Assembly (NCBI GenBank): GCA_031216915.1
Contig: CM062288.1
Location: 178,338,596-178,402,595 of the forward strand
DNA length: 64,000 nt
Reading direction: 5' to 3'
Source: Pictodentalium vernedei
Taxonomy: Eukaryota > Mollusca > Scaphopoda > Dentaliida > Dentaliidae
Under the pieces are notes generated by a model. That model was given only the letters and a program-made list of their open reading frames with translations, searched no databases and was not told the DNA's origin. Of this stretch, positions 54,131 to 64,000 are shown one piece after another; position 1 is the first letter of the stretch, and each line of letters opens with the position of its first letter. Position numbers and translations under genes: made by a program.

Positions 54131-55191
54131 TTTTTAGTCCTCTACTGGCATCGCCGGAGGGGACTATAGGTTTGCACTCTGTCCATCTGTCAGTCTGTCA
54201 GTCTGTCAGTCACACTTTAGTTTTCCAGAGTTTTTTTGGAAGCGCTTCAACGGAATGATTTCATTTTTGATAAACTATTATAGAACGATGACTTACAGAT
54301 CAAGTTTGAGTTTCATGCTGATTGCATTATTCTTGTATGAGTTACGGCCCTTGGAAATATGGGAAAAAGCACAAAAATATCAGTTTTCCGGAGTTTTTTT
54401 GGAAACGCTTCAACGGAATGATTTCATTTTTGGTAAACTACTATAGAACGATGACTTACAGATCATGTTTGAGTTTAATGCTGATTGCATTATTCTTGTG
54501 TGAGTTACGGCCCTTGGAAATATGGAAAAGCACCAAAATATCAGTTTTCCGGAGTTTTTTTGGAAACGCTTCAATCGAATGTTTTCATTTTTGGTAAGCT
54601 ACTATAGAACGATGACTTACAGATCAAGTTTGAGTTTCATGCTGATTGCATTATTCTTGTGTGAGTTATGGCCCTTGGAAATGTGGGAAAATGCAAAATA
54701 TCAGTTTTCTGGACTTTTTTTTGGAAATGCTTCAACGGAATAATTTCATTTTTGGTAATCTACTATAGAATGATGACTTACAGATCAAGTTTCATTTATA
54801 CTCTGCCCATCTATCCGTCTGTCTGTCAGTCAGTCTGTCGGTCATACTTTAGTTTTCCAGACTTTTTTTGGAAACGCTTCAACGGAATGATTTTATTTTT
54901 GGTAACCTACTATAGAACGATGACTTACAGATCAAGTTTCATTTGCACTCTGTCCATCCATCAGTCTGTCAGTCATACTTTAGTTTTCCGGACTTTTTTT
55001 GGAAATGCTTCAACCGAATGATTTCATTCTTGGTAACCTACTATAGAACGATGACTTACCGATCAAGTTTGAGTTTCATGCTGATTGCATTATTCTTGTG
55101 TGAGTTATGGCCCTTGGAAATATGTAAAAGCGCCAAAATATCAGTTTTCTGGACTTTTTTTGGAAATGCTTCAACGGAATTCATGCTGATC
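54131..55191. mobile_element. Minisatellite element family 5 (TTTTTAGTCCTCTACTGG...)
   Basis: T-tract, then a terminal hairpin at 54135-54166 (TAGTCC...CTGGC-ATC-GCCGG...GGACTA), then a GTCCATCTGTCAGTCTGTCA tract. About six units of ~130-164 bp follow (anchors TAGAACGATGACTTACAGAT at 54281, 54445, 54606, 54767 and 54913), with the (GTCTGTCAGTC) tract re-appearing twice inside. No protein-coding capacity. The short frames are repeats. Confidence 0.82.
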
Positions 55192-55199
55192 ACACCTAG

Positions 55200-56681
55200 T
55201 AGGGCTGCACGGTATTTCAATATACCGGTAATACCGGTATTGAAATCTTTACCGGTTAAATATCGTTCATTTTTTTTAATACCGGTATATCGTCTGTGAC
55301 GATATTCATTTCGAGCCGCGATTTTTAGTGACAGACATTTTCCGTAAAAATTATTTTATCTCACAGCTGATTGAAAAAAGTGTGAAAGCAGTTTGTTTGT
55401 TTTTTATCAATACACTTCATGTCCTGGTACTAGTAAAATATTCTCCCATAAGCTGTTTTATTTTTGTTTCCCCGATGACACGGGTAAGTACAGATTTTCC
55501 CCAAACAGTATGGCTTCGAACGTAAACTGTGAAGAATGATTACCATATTTCCATTAATAATGGCTTTTGTTGGACCGGGAAATTTCTTGTTTAATACTAA
55601 TATTTCCTCCCACTTCATTGCACTTGTTCTCGCAATTCCAAGCGCGGCAGTAATAAATATTGTTACCGGCACACTTGGAATGTGCTTTTCAATATAAACA
55701 AATCACATATGTATTAATGAACCCACAATTCCAAGCGCTGCAGTAATGAATATTCATTTTTGTCAACACCAGTTTGCACGTGTTAACCCTTTACCCAACG
55801 AATCGGCCACATCTGCCCGCATAATATGCAAATTCAGTCTTTGAAAAAATATTATGTTTCAAACAATTTCAAGAAAACCATATCATGTGACCCCTCGTTG
55901 CAGCGAGCTCATCGAGCTCGTTCCAACGAGGGGTCACATGATATGGTTTTCTTGAAATTTTTTGAAAAATTTCAAAAAATGATATTTAAAATAATAAATT
56001 TTGATATCGTCTGCGTTGGGTAAAGGGTTAATGTTTTGAAAAGCAGGTGAACGTTTTGATCTTAAAACACTAATAAAACTATACAGGGAATAATATTGTT
56101 TATTTTCAATTTGTTAAGAGTGATTTAATATTGAAATATACATCGCCAGCATTCACCCACTGCACCAGGTGGTTTACCAGCACATCAAAACGTGTCTATC
56201 GAGCATGTGTGTTTCGGCTGTTTGTGATACCATGGGACAAAACTGACTGCTTTCATTTGTGGAAAAGTGTACAAACTCCTAGCCCTCTAGCGGCGTCCTG
56301 CTTAACCAGTACATGGCAAATGCCCTCTAGTGGTGATCTATTCACATGTACACGACAAAATGCAGGTTAAGCGTTAATGTTTTGTAAAGTGATGGATCAA
56401 ATAGTATATATTTATTTGAAATTATCGACTCAAAATAAACGATATTTATTGTGCCATCATGAAGTTTATTTCCAAATATTTATACAAGAGTGAATTAAGA
56501 CAAGTTAGGCTTATTATTTCAATGCTTTTAAAACGTAATTATCTGACTTCGAATGTCAAAAAATACTGGGACAATTTGGGTGAGAATCTTACATGTTTTG
56601 AACTTGACGATATACCGGTATATCGCGATATTTTTTAAAATACCGTTACCAGTATTGAAATCCGAATATCGTGCAGCCCTA
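55200..56681. mobile_element. hAT-like non-autonomous element, 1482 bp, with 8-bp TSD
   Basis: Ends TAGGGCTGCACGGTAT and ATATCGTGCAGCCCTA are inverted repeats of the hAT type. ACACCTAG (55192-55199) and ACATCTAG (56682-56689) form an 8-bp target duplication with one mismatch. Multiple ACCGGTAT palindromes crowd both ends. An internal direct repeat CAATTCCAAGCGC.GCAGTA occurs at about 55636 and 55730. No transposase. A TTAA-flanked MITE is nested at 55783-56031. Confidence 0.85.
55783..56031. mobile_element. piggyBac-like MITE containing a 36-bp perfect hairpin
   Basis: TTAACCCTTTACCCAACG (55783-55800) is perfectly inverted at 56014-56031. Outer TTAA is the piggyBac target duplication. Inside, 55865-55900 and 55924-55959 are perfect 36-bp inverted copies. 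The 23-nt loop contains a further 7-bp stem, CGAGCTC/GAGCTCG. Transcribed RNA would fold into a near-continuous 43-bp stem. Confidence 0.85.
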
Positions 56682-56808
56682 ACATCTAGGTTATAACATT
56701 TGTATAATTATTAATGTTCATTAGTCTGGTAGGGGACATTGTATTGCTTCAGTGATACGTGCGCTCTTGGTTATTAATATTACAGTTTTCTATTTTTATC
56801 TTTTCAAG

Positions 56809-56943
56809 GCAAAGGCTAAAGATCTAAGAGATATGAGAAGAGTTCGTATTCAAGCAATGCACAAGCATATTATACAAATGATTGCTTTCCACTTGAATAT
56901 AGAAGCATCAACAATTGAAGACTCTATTTTGGATTCGGAAAGG
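56809..56943 (+). CDS. Host gene, second coding exon (probable axonemal dynein heavy chain, DNAH5/8-like)
   Basis: A 3' splice site with a pyrimidine tract (TTCTATTTTTATCTTTTCAAG ends at 56808) and a 5' splice site AGG|GTATTT at 56944 bound exactly 135 nt, 45 codons, phase 0 on both sides, matching the phase-0 end of the exon at 32942. The peptide is a K/R-rich helix followed by AMHKHIIQMIAFHLNIE and STIEDSILDSE. The pattern A-x-H-x8-A-x2-L...(I/V)EDxIL recalls the segment near the N-terminus of DNAH5/DNAH8 outer-arm dynein heavy chains, which continue from a similar K/E/A-rich helix. The family call is from memory and needs a search. The donor is weaker than consensus. Downstream exons are not visible in the remaining 7 kb. 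Confidence 0.62.
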
Positions 56944-57769
56944 GTATTTTAATTCTTTGAAAAAATCCTGTCAGAAAGTATCATGATACATTACATTGCA
57001 TAATGTAGGCACCTAATATAATGTGGCACTGATATTTGTAGCTTTGCCGTTGATAATTTGGATCGCAACCCATTCTATGTACTTTGCAATGAATGCACTA
57101 TTGATACCTACATATATGTATATTAAATGGAGAATTCAAAACAAAAATTACATGTCAATCAGATTTTAAAACTTTCATGAATGAATATTGTTAGAGAAGT
57201 TTTTTGAACATTTTCAGATCTGGGTGTATTTTTATGTCATCTGGTAGAGAATTTCACAGTGATCTGATGGCAAAAGTAACTCCCCTGAAGAAAGGTTTTA
57301 CCAGGTTAAATTCAGTATTAAAGCCAGTGATGAGCTGATAAGAAATCACCGTCAGGCGCATGCCGATGTTTGAATATCTGCTGATGTCATATAAACTCCC
57401 AATCCTGGCAGTTTTTTTTTTATCATTTTTTGTGCCAAATATATCAAAAGGAATGTACACAACATGACTAAACAGTTCATACAACTTCAGACTGACATCA
57501 ACAAAATGTCTTTGGGTCAGAGCTGAAGTATCACATCACTAGTTTATTTCCTTAAAAACAAACTTTCAAAGATTTATGTCATGAAAAATGCAATTCCTTT
57601 CACAACCTACCTTATAAAATCATAAATCCGAGTTTTTCCCAATTTGTTCCAAATTTCCACAACTCATTTGACTGTATTTCATCTGCAAATATTATTTTTT
57701 GCCATTTGTGAAAACAGACTTTAATATTAGTTGTTTTGCTTGCACACTTCGACGGTATAAAAATAATTG
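56944..57769. other. Intron sequence, nothing recognised
   Basis: A 76-codon minus-strand frame (57254-57484) has no recognisable motif. No repeats identified. Confidence 0.4.
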
Positions 57770-58709
57770 CAGTAAAACTTGTTTATAGCAAAGTCAAAGG
57801 GACCATAGAAATTGGTTCACTATAACTGATATTCACTATATCCATATTGCGAAGTAAATTCGCTATATACGACTCACAGGAAAAGGACATAAATTGCAAT
57901 GATTTTGTAGGCATCAATTTGAAAAACAAACCAGTCTCGTCAGCATTAAATCCTGGTGCATAGTTTTTGATTAAGCTTGAAAGTTTGTTTTCCATCCAGT
58001 CATTTGTCACATCAGTATCCACAACTGCTGCTTCACCACTTATCGCTTGACTAATAATGGCATGCCGTAATTTAAAACGATCAGTCCACCTTGAATTCGC
58101 TTGAAATTTATTGTCATCTAAATCTTTTGCCAGAGATTCAACTTTTTGAAGCTGAATAATAATGATAGGTAAAGTATTCGGTAGAATACAGAAGTCTGAT
58201 GCGATTAACTTTTTCACACTATCCCCTTTTTCTGCAACTTTAATTATGTGATACTTGGTTTCTAGAGTAATAGCCTTCCGTTTTCTGTTTGTCTCCATGA
58301 TGTTTCCATTAAACTAAACTAACTGGTCAAAATAACAAGAACCTTATATAGTTTCTCCCGCTAATGTTTAGTCACAGTGATTAAGAGTTGAGACGTTTGT
58401 GCACTCTACTTATTGTTAATCAACGCTTCCCTAATCCCCTGAAGTCACAATAAGTATTTGAGTTAAGTGCCAAAATCAATTAATGACTAGATAGTCAAGA
58501 CTAACTTTGTATTATATGATGCAATTTATGGCCTCGGGATACTAATTCGTAGTCGTTATATCTCCGATAATTTGCTATATCCGATATATATATATATATT
58601 ATAAGCATGAAACTTAAGCCTGATTTCTACAGACATCAGTTGGGGATTAAAAACATTGCTATAACCAATTATTTATTATAACCTACTTCGCTATAAGTGA
58701 GTTTTACTG
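57770..58709 (-). mobile_element. Tigger/pogo DNA transposon remnant, 940 bp
   Basis: Inverted ends CAGTAAAACTTGTTTATAGC and, from the other side, CAGTAAAACTCACTTATAGC. TA follows the right end and a mutated TG precedes the left, consistent with the TA target of the Tc1/mariner-pogo superfamily. It holds an internally deleted transposase on the minus strand. Confidence 0.85.
57783..58298 (-). pseudogene. Tigger-type transposase, C-terminally deleted
   Basis: 171 codons from ATG (58296-58298). The N-terminal KRKAITLETKYHIIKVAEKG is the first helix-turn-helix of CENP-B/Tigger DNA-binding domains. SRWTDRFKLRHAI matches the second (CENPB-type) domain. FNADETGLFFKLMP is the start of the DDE nuclease core, with its first catalytic Asp. 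Full proteins are about 450-550 residues. Here the rest of the DDE domain and part of the spacer between the two DNA-binding domains are missing. The last 40 residues run into terminal-repeat sequence. Non-functional. Confidence 0.85.
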
Positions 58710-59504
58710 TAATTATGTGTAATTCATCATCAAATAGTACTGCTACGTTTATATTAGGTAAAGGTTCTTTTTGATATATTATCACTTCCAACAACTATCC
58801 TGCATCCCCAACTCATGTATTATGATCAGTTTCGCAGATTGTTCAGTTTAAAAATAGTATAGAAGGGCAGTCATTTAAAGCAAGTTGAAGTTTGGGTGGA
58901 ATCTGGCGTCAGTGTTAATGTTTCATCCAAACTTAAACAATCTCTCATAAAGTTGTCAGTAAATAACTGTGCTATTTCTTCCATTGTCTTCCTGGCGCTT
59001 CGGAGCATAACTGGCATTCTAACATGCAGAGCTGCTGTGTGATCGCCCAACTTTTGAACTGTAGGTCCAAGTTAGTAAGTTAAAAAAAAACCGTGATATA
59101 ATTGCACTGTTGAGCCTTTTTTTCTATCCTAACACGTCTTATTTGTTATGAACATCCTAAAACAGGATACATAAGTTCAATAGATCGAGGCATAGCAGTA
59201 TGAAAATGTTAACAACCTTCTTTTTTGACAATCTGCGTTTGCTGACTGCCGATGGTGAATTGATGGTCAGATATCGGCTGATGGCTGAATGTACACTAAT
59301 TAATCGTCTCATCACAGATTATAGCTGGTTGCATACATGCTGGTGCAGAATTCAGTCGAATTTGCCAAAGATGCAGGTGCAAAGTATTCAAGCATGTATC
59401 AACTTGGCCCAGGACTTTAAATTAACATCTCTTGGCTGCATGGAGAAAGTTATATTCTTTGAATACTTCTGAAGTATTTGAGTATTTTTTACCCATTCAT
59501 CATG
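58710..59504. other. Non-coding, nothing recognised
   Basis: The 90-codon frame at 59200-59472 shows no known motif and has no splice context that I can support. Confidence 0.4.
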
Positions 59505-60559
59505 ATATTTTTATACTATAACCCAATGGCCCAGACTTAGCTGGTGCTAACTCAAAGTTATCAAGGGCCAAACACAAATTATGAAACCCCCCAAATTTGC
59601 TTGCAAAACCGAAAATTAAAAGTCCTATCTGGTCCTCCACACTTTTACTCTCCGCTCATGCGCAGTCGCCAGGAAGTGACCAAAATTAGCGCCAACATCA
59701 TTCTTTGTTTGGTCCTAAAGTCATCAACAATGAAATGACATCTGTGCTTTAAAATCTCCTTTTTTGAGGATGCCAGACACAAATTAATGCAAGAACTGTT
59801 GGATCCAAGGCTGTTATTGGATGATGGAAGTGTTCAACGGTGGTTTTTTGACGTTCAGGGCTGTAATTTTATAATAATTATAAAATTATTTCATGTTTCC
59901 TAATTTCGGGACATACGCCTGATGTCATCATTTTTGTTAATGATTATTCCACTGTTTGTTAAGTATTCCTTCCCTATCCTTCCTTGAACCCTTCCTGTTA
60001 AACTCTTAAGCTGTTTGGCTAATTTTTATTGAAATTTTTTATTAAATTTCTTGGGAGTTTAACATTTATTACAGAATATTATTCTGTTTTTTTCCCCACG
60101 GTTACGTCCTCACATTAGGGGTGTTAGGTTGGTTAGTATTGCATCTTCTATCCGATGTATCGTTTCTTCTTCGTCTGAAGATCTAGCTTTGCATCTGGTA
60201 GCATTAAATTGTTTTCTGACTTTGGGCCTTTTTGTGTGCCTGATGTTTTGTTTACATTGACGTTGTTTACATTGACAACATCCTCATATATAGATTAATA
60301 TAGATAGTTTTTTTTTATATTCTATTACTGTAGAATTACTGTAGGATACATGGATTATTATTCTGGGAGTGTAGCTAAAAAAATTTGAATTTTGTCCACA
60401 CTTAGGCTCTTTCGGGATGCCTTTGGGCTCTTATGTTTCCTTTGGGAACTTAGGCGTTTTTTAAAAAAAAAAAATTTCCAAAAAATATTTTGAATTTAAT
60501 TTTGATTGCTATTATTCATGTATCTTAATTATATATATTTTGTTGTGGAGTTTGGAGGT

Positions 60560-62745
60560 CTAATATTGACTTTAGTCGATGCACTCCTGTGGACTCTTGT
60601 CATTCTTGTGTTCACTGGAATGACTAATGTTGGAGACAGGTGTCACGGTACGTTGTTGGCGGTGAGGTTCTGAGGGCAGGCCTCTCAACGCTTTATAATT
60701 CATTTTGTCAGTTTCTATTTCAGAGGAACATGAACATGGTGATGATATTCTGACACCCATCCAAGTGTGCTACCGTCGTCACGTTCCGTTGAGCATATGG
60801 AGCTAGCTGCAGTGCTCATAATTGCGAGAGTTAGAACCTTTTGTTAAAGGTTTTAATCTCTTGCAAGCAGCTAGCTCGACCGGTGAAGAGGTACTCCGTC
60901 CGTGGGTGCTGTGACGCCGGGTAAGTCTGTTGCAGTCTAAGAAGTGGATTGGGTAGCGCGAGCACTTTAATATAAATAGCTCACCCAGCGACGACGGAAA
61001 TAGGGAGGAAGTCAACAAGTTTCTTGTACTCGGCGAGGTCTATAAACCACGAGCGGGAGAGGCCCCTCTCTAACCTGGGGCCAAATGTTGTTATGAGAAA
61101 CTTGCACGAGCCGGAGCATATGTCCGCCCTCCACTCGAGATGCTCTGTTTAGTCTGCAGCCAGGGTCGGCTTCAGTCACGGCTTCCTCCGCTATGTTTCA
61201 CAAGCCGAAAGGAAGTTTTCTGGTTGGAAACTTGCTCAAGATGGAGCATATGTCCCCCCCACCCCCACCCCCTTGGGACATTTCGTCTAGTCTGCAGCCG
61301 GGGTCGGCTTCAGTCTTGGCTTCCTCTGCTACGTTATTAAAGCACACACAACCGCATCCCACCTACCCGACTTCAGATATCCAGCCTGCTACACGACGAA
61401 GGAACTACTCTTCGCCCCTGAAGTCTGATCATCCAGTATCTAGGGAGACGAGGCCTCGATCATTGGGACGTTCGGAGAAGAGATCCATCTCCGACACACC
61501 GTCCCAGGACCAGCAAGCGGCTAGGAAACAGAAGACCGCTGCTCCTCAGGCCTCGATGATGGACTTGCTGTCGCAGATTGCGCAGCTGATCGCAGCAAGT
61601 GCAGATGCAGCCTCCCTCAGACTCAGAACCTGAGCTGTCGGACGGTTCTGGGTCGGTCCAGTCATCTGTTCATGCAGATGCAATGGACCGAGATTCGCAA
61701 TTGATTCTCTCAAGTGGTGAAAGGGATAAGGAAGAGGATTACCCTTCCCTTTTGGAACAGCACAGGGTTGCGATGGATTTCATCCATCAATACTACCCTG
61801 AATTTGTTCCGACGAATCAGAATGCTGCGATGACAAGGAAGAAACCGCTGGCGTTGTTGGACGCAGACTTTATCCGGACAAAGGGGGAAGTCCTTTCATT
61901 TCCGGTCCAATCTAGGCAGGTGTTGTAGGCCTTCGGTCAGATAGACGATGCCGTATTTAACCTCTCAAGTGCAAGAAGGAAAGGCGGTTTCTTAGCTACA
62001 TCTTCCATAAACATACCATTTCATGGACTACGTTCATTTAAATACGGTTGGAGAAGATGTTCAGAGAGCTCCTCTGCGTTTGAATGAGCAGCCCAGGGAT
62101 CTAGATGTATCCTTGCCTGCATCATTCACTATTCGCTCAGACACAATTACAGTGGTAATTTCATCAAGTAGAGCGAATTTGGAAGCATTGTCTTACGCAG
62201 ATCACCTTACCAGAGCTATGGCGCAACATCTCAATGGGAAGTAATTTAATGACATTTGTACCTCTCTTAGAGTTCTGACCAGGGCAATTTGTATATCACC
62301 TATAACTCCGCCCTTACAGTGGCTAATCTGGAGTTAATCAGACGTGATGCTGCCCTTGCATCGTCATCACTTATAGATGACAAGGTGAAAAGCTCTCTCC
62401 GAGTCGCTCCGACCTCTGGACATACTATTTTGGACGACAAGCTTTCGTCAGCCTGTGATCAGGCTATTTAAAAAGCATCAAGTGATCTGCTATTGAAGTC
62501 GGCGTTTCATCAACCCGCTTCAGCAGACGAGTAAAGGAGGACGTTCCAGATCTAAACGTCAAAAGGGAACTCCTCATGAGGGTACAAGAAGCCCTCTTAC
62601 AATTACTCTGGAGGTCGTCAATATAGCGACTCGGGAAAGGGGCATAGGTCTGATCAGGACTATCGGTCAGACCCCCCTAGGCTGATGGGACGAGGTTCTT
62701 CGTGGGGAGGATGCAGTTTCCCCTCCCGTAAGCCTCGCAGGCCTT
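60560..62745 (+). pseudogene. DIRS-4 gag (multiple frameshifts)
   Basis: No ATG or intact finger survives at the start, but the order of blocks matches DIRS-2. ACAGGTGTCACGGTACGTTG comes first, then TTTCTATTTCAGAGGAACATG. Peptide pieces: ARKQKTAAPQASMMDLLSQI (about 61522-61581), LLEQHRVAMDFIHQYYPEFV (about 61750-61809), LEALSYADHLTRAM (about 62178-62220), YNSALTVANLELIRRDAAL (about 62299-62356). The pieces lie in several frames. The tail retains Arg/Gly-rich sequence before 62745. Confidence 0.82.
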
Positions 62746-63810
62746 AAAGGTGATGTTCAAGACCTCTATTGCTTACCAGTTGGCGGAAGGGTATCATCTT
62801 TGCGAGAAACTGGACAGTAGTCACGGAAGATCAGTGGGTGAGAAGTGTAGTCTCGGACGGCCTATGGCTATCATTCTGAGCGGCACCCCCACTAACAAGA
62901 TGTCTGCGTTGGTTAGATCTTCCGTCAGATCCTTTAAAAAGAGAGTCTCTCCTAGCGGAGGTACAGGCTCTATATTAAAGGAAGCAATAGAGGTTGCCGA
63001 GAATCTGGATTCTCAGGGTTTTTAAGTCACCTTTTCCTCGTACCGAAGCCAGACGGCTCGTTCCGACCAGTTCCTTCCATTAACTCCTTCAAATCCAAAT
63101 TGAAAACATTACTTTTTGAAAAATATTTTTAAAGAACACATGGGGGAAGGACTGTATACTTAAATTTTTATTCCTACTAATATCTTTGTAAAGCGCCTTG
63201 GAACTCTTTCAAAATTGTGATACGTGCGCTATATAAGTGTATATATTATTATTATTATTATTATTAATAGACTTGAGCTGGATAAACAAGCTTATCGTGT
63301 CTCCAAAATTCTATATGGGGACCATTCGGTCGGTAAGACTGAGCATTCGAGTGAACGACTATGCGGCAAGCATAGATCTAAAGGATGCATACTTTCATGT
63401 CCTGGTACAACCGGCATTCAGAAAGTACCTGCGGTTCGCCGTACAAGGGAAGGTGTATCAGTTCAGAGCAATGTGCTTTAGTCTGAACCTGGCTCCCCGG
63501 GCATTCACTCGTATAATGAACTCAGTAATGTCTTACTTCCGAGCACATTCGTCTGCGGTAACGTCGGCTTACTTGGTCGACATTCTTCAGAGAAACGGCA
63601 ACAGAATTATTCTTCAGAACGATGTTCAGAGTCTGCTTCTTTTGTTCCGACGTCTCGGTTTCATTGTAAACGAGAAAAAGTCGGATATAGCTCCGTCCAA
63701 GTCGTTCACTCACTTGGGAATGAGCTTCGAGACTCACAACAATCTGGTTTGTCAGCCGTTAGTTGTTATGCTTGCTTTTGTCTACACTCAGACGCAGGGG
63801 TCAGCCGAGT
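62746..63810 (+). pseudogene. DIRS-4 reverse transcriptase, interrupted and catalytically altered
   Basis: The N-terminal part (62746-63071) is heavily frameshifted. A LINE tail splits the conserved RPV/IDLSWINKL region. From 63267 one frame runs IDLSWINKLIVSPKFY, SIDLKDAYFHVLV and SLNLAPRAFTRIM. Then SAYLVDIL appears, where the YxDD catalytic box has Val in place of the first Asp, so this RT could not polymerise. FTHLGMSFETHNNLV follows before similarity ends. Confidence 0.85.
63072..63266 (+). mobile_element. 3' end of an L2/CR1-like LINE inserted in DIRS-4
   Basis: GTAAAGCGCCTTGGAACTC...GTGCGCTATATAAGTGTATA followed by (TTA)n at 63245-63264 is the typical 3' end of L2/CR1-like elements. 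It separates DIRS-4 codons for RPV from IDLSW. The 60-nt frame before it encodes a short C-terminal LINE peptide pattern (LKTLLFEKYF). Confidence 0.75.
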
Positions 63811-64000
63811 GGGCGAAGAAGTCGCCTTGTCATTCCTCAAGTTGCCTTGGCTTACATTGGGGGCGAAATTCAAGTCGCCCTCCAAAACTTCCTTGGGAGA
63901 CATGGCAGTTTACTGTATTTTTTTATGTTTTATTTTTTAAAAACACCCGCTTCCGCATTCGCAAAAAAAGTAAACACGGCTGCTGTTAAAGTCTGTCACA
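63811..64000. other. Sequence after the DIRS-4 breakpoint
   Basis: GGCGAAGAAGTCGCC and GGGGCGAAATTCAAGTCGCC form short inverted blocks (63810-63880). Otherwise unrecognised. Confidence 0.35.

Larger units (their letters stand above)
59505..63810 (+). mobile_element. DIRS-4: decayed, 3'-truncated DIRS element
   Basis: Left ITR from ATATTTTTATACTATAACCC (59505) to about 59715, a diverged copy of the DIRS-2 ITR. Leader 59716-60560, gag and partial pol follow. Similarity to DIRS-2 stops near 63810 inside the RT-RNase H connection. Neither recombinase nor right ITR is in the window. Confidence 0.85.

Noticed and set aside
59200..59472. Candidate third dynein exon or gene
   Set aside because: No splice sites of quality and no recognisable motif.

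Overview
The window is eukaryotic, non-coding-rich DNA with no bacterial operons. The best fit is a lophotrochozoan, most likely a bivalve mollusc. This rests on several repeat families that I know to be common in bivalve genomes: minisatellite elements opening with a terminal hairpin and a (CCGTC)n tract, for example TTTTTAGCTCACCTGA and TATACCCCCGCTTC. DIRS retrotransposons and SINEs with a TGTCCTTGGGCAAG core are also present. The taxonomic call is inference.

Host genes. The only convincing host gene is a spliced plus-strand gene. A start-codon exon at 32764-32942 (AG acceptor, GT donor) and a phase-0 exon of exactly 45 codons at 56809-56943 fit together. The joined N-terminus resembles axonemal dynein heavy chains of the DNAH5/DNAH8 type. 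The intron between them is about 23.9 kb and is packed with transposons. A small ORF at 109-540 with a degenerate RING-H2-like cysteine pattern is the only other possible gene.

Layout. 1-2360: RING-like ORF, then a region unusually dense in short perfect hairpins. 2365-3820: non-LTR retrotransposon that lost its reverse transcriptase. 4.0-9.6 kb: SINEs, a ~140-bp tandem array, and two non-autonomous elements whose ends carry clusters of GGGTCGTTTCG. 9.65-17.43 kb: two ~170-bp minisatellite elements of one family, with a MITE in the second. 17511-25273: a structurally complete DIRS-type retrotransposon (DIRS-1) with inverted terminal repeats, gag, RT-RNase H, tyrosine recombinase and internal complementary region. 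It is itself hit by a 997-bp DNA transposon and a 213-bp MITE. 25294-30823: another minisatellite element, split by a 2.5-kb insertion. 31.2-32.7 kb: a 5S-rRNA-derived SINE, a third minisatellite family and a tRNA-type SINE. 38613-52612: a three-level nest. An old DIRS-3 holds DIRS-2 (39657-49885), which holds a minisatellite element (40366-43432) with an 846-bp higher-order repeat. 54.1-58.7 kb: a further minisatellite element, a hAT-like element with an 8-bp target duplication that contains a TTAA-flanked hairpin MITE, and a Tigger/pogo remnant. 59505-63810: a fourth, decayed DIRS copy.

How the parts work together. All DIRS copies share one plan: gag with an N-terminal Cys/His finger; pol in the +1 frame relative to gag, with overlap; tyrosine recombinase back in the gag frame, overlapping pol. 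Every copy is broken somewhere; DIRS-2 is the best preserved, with an intact 702-codon gag. The minisatellite families look non-autonomous. I see no gene in the window that would move them.
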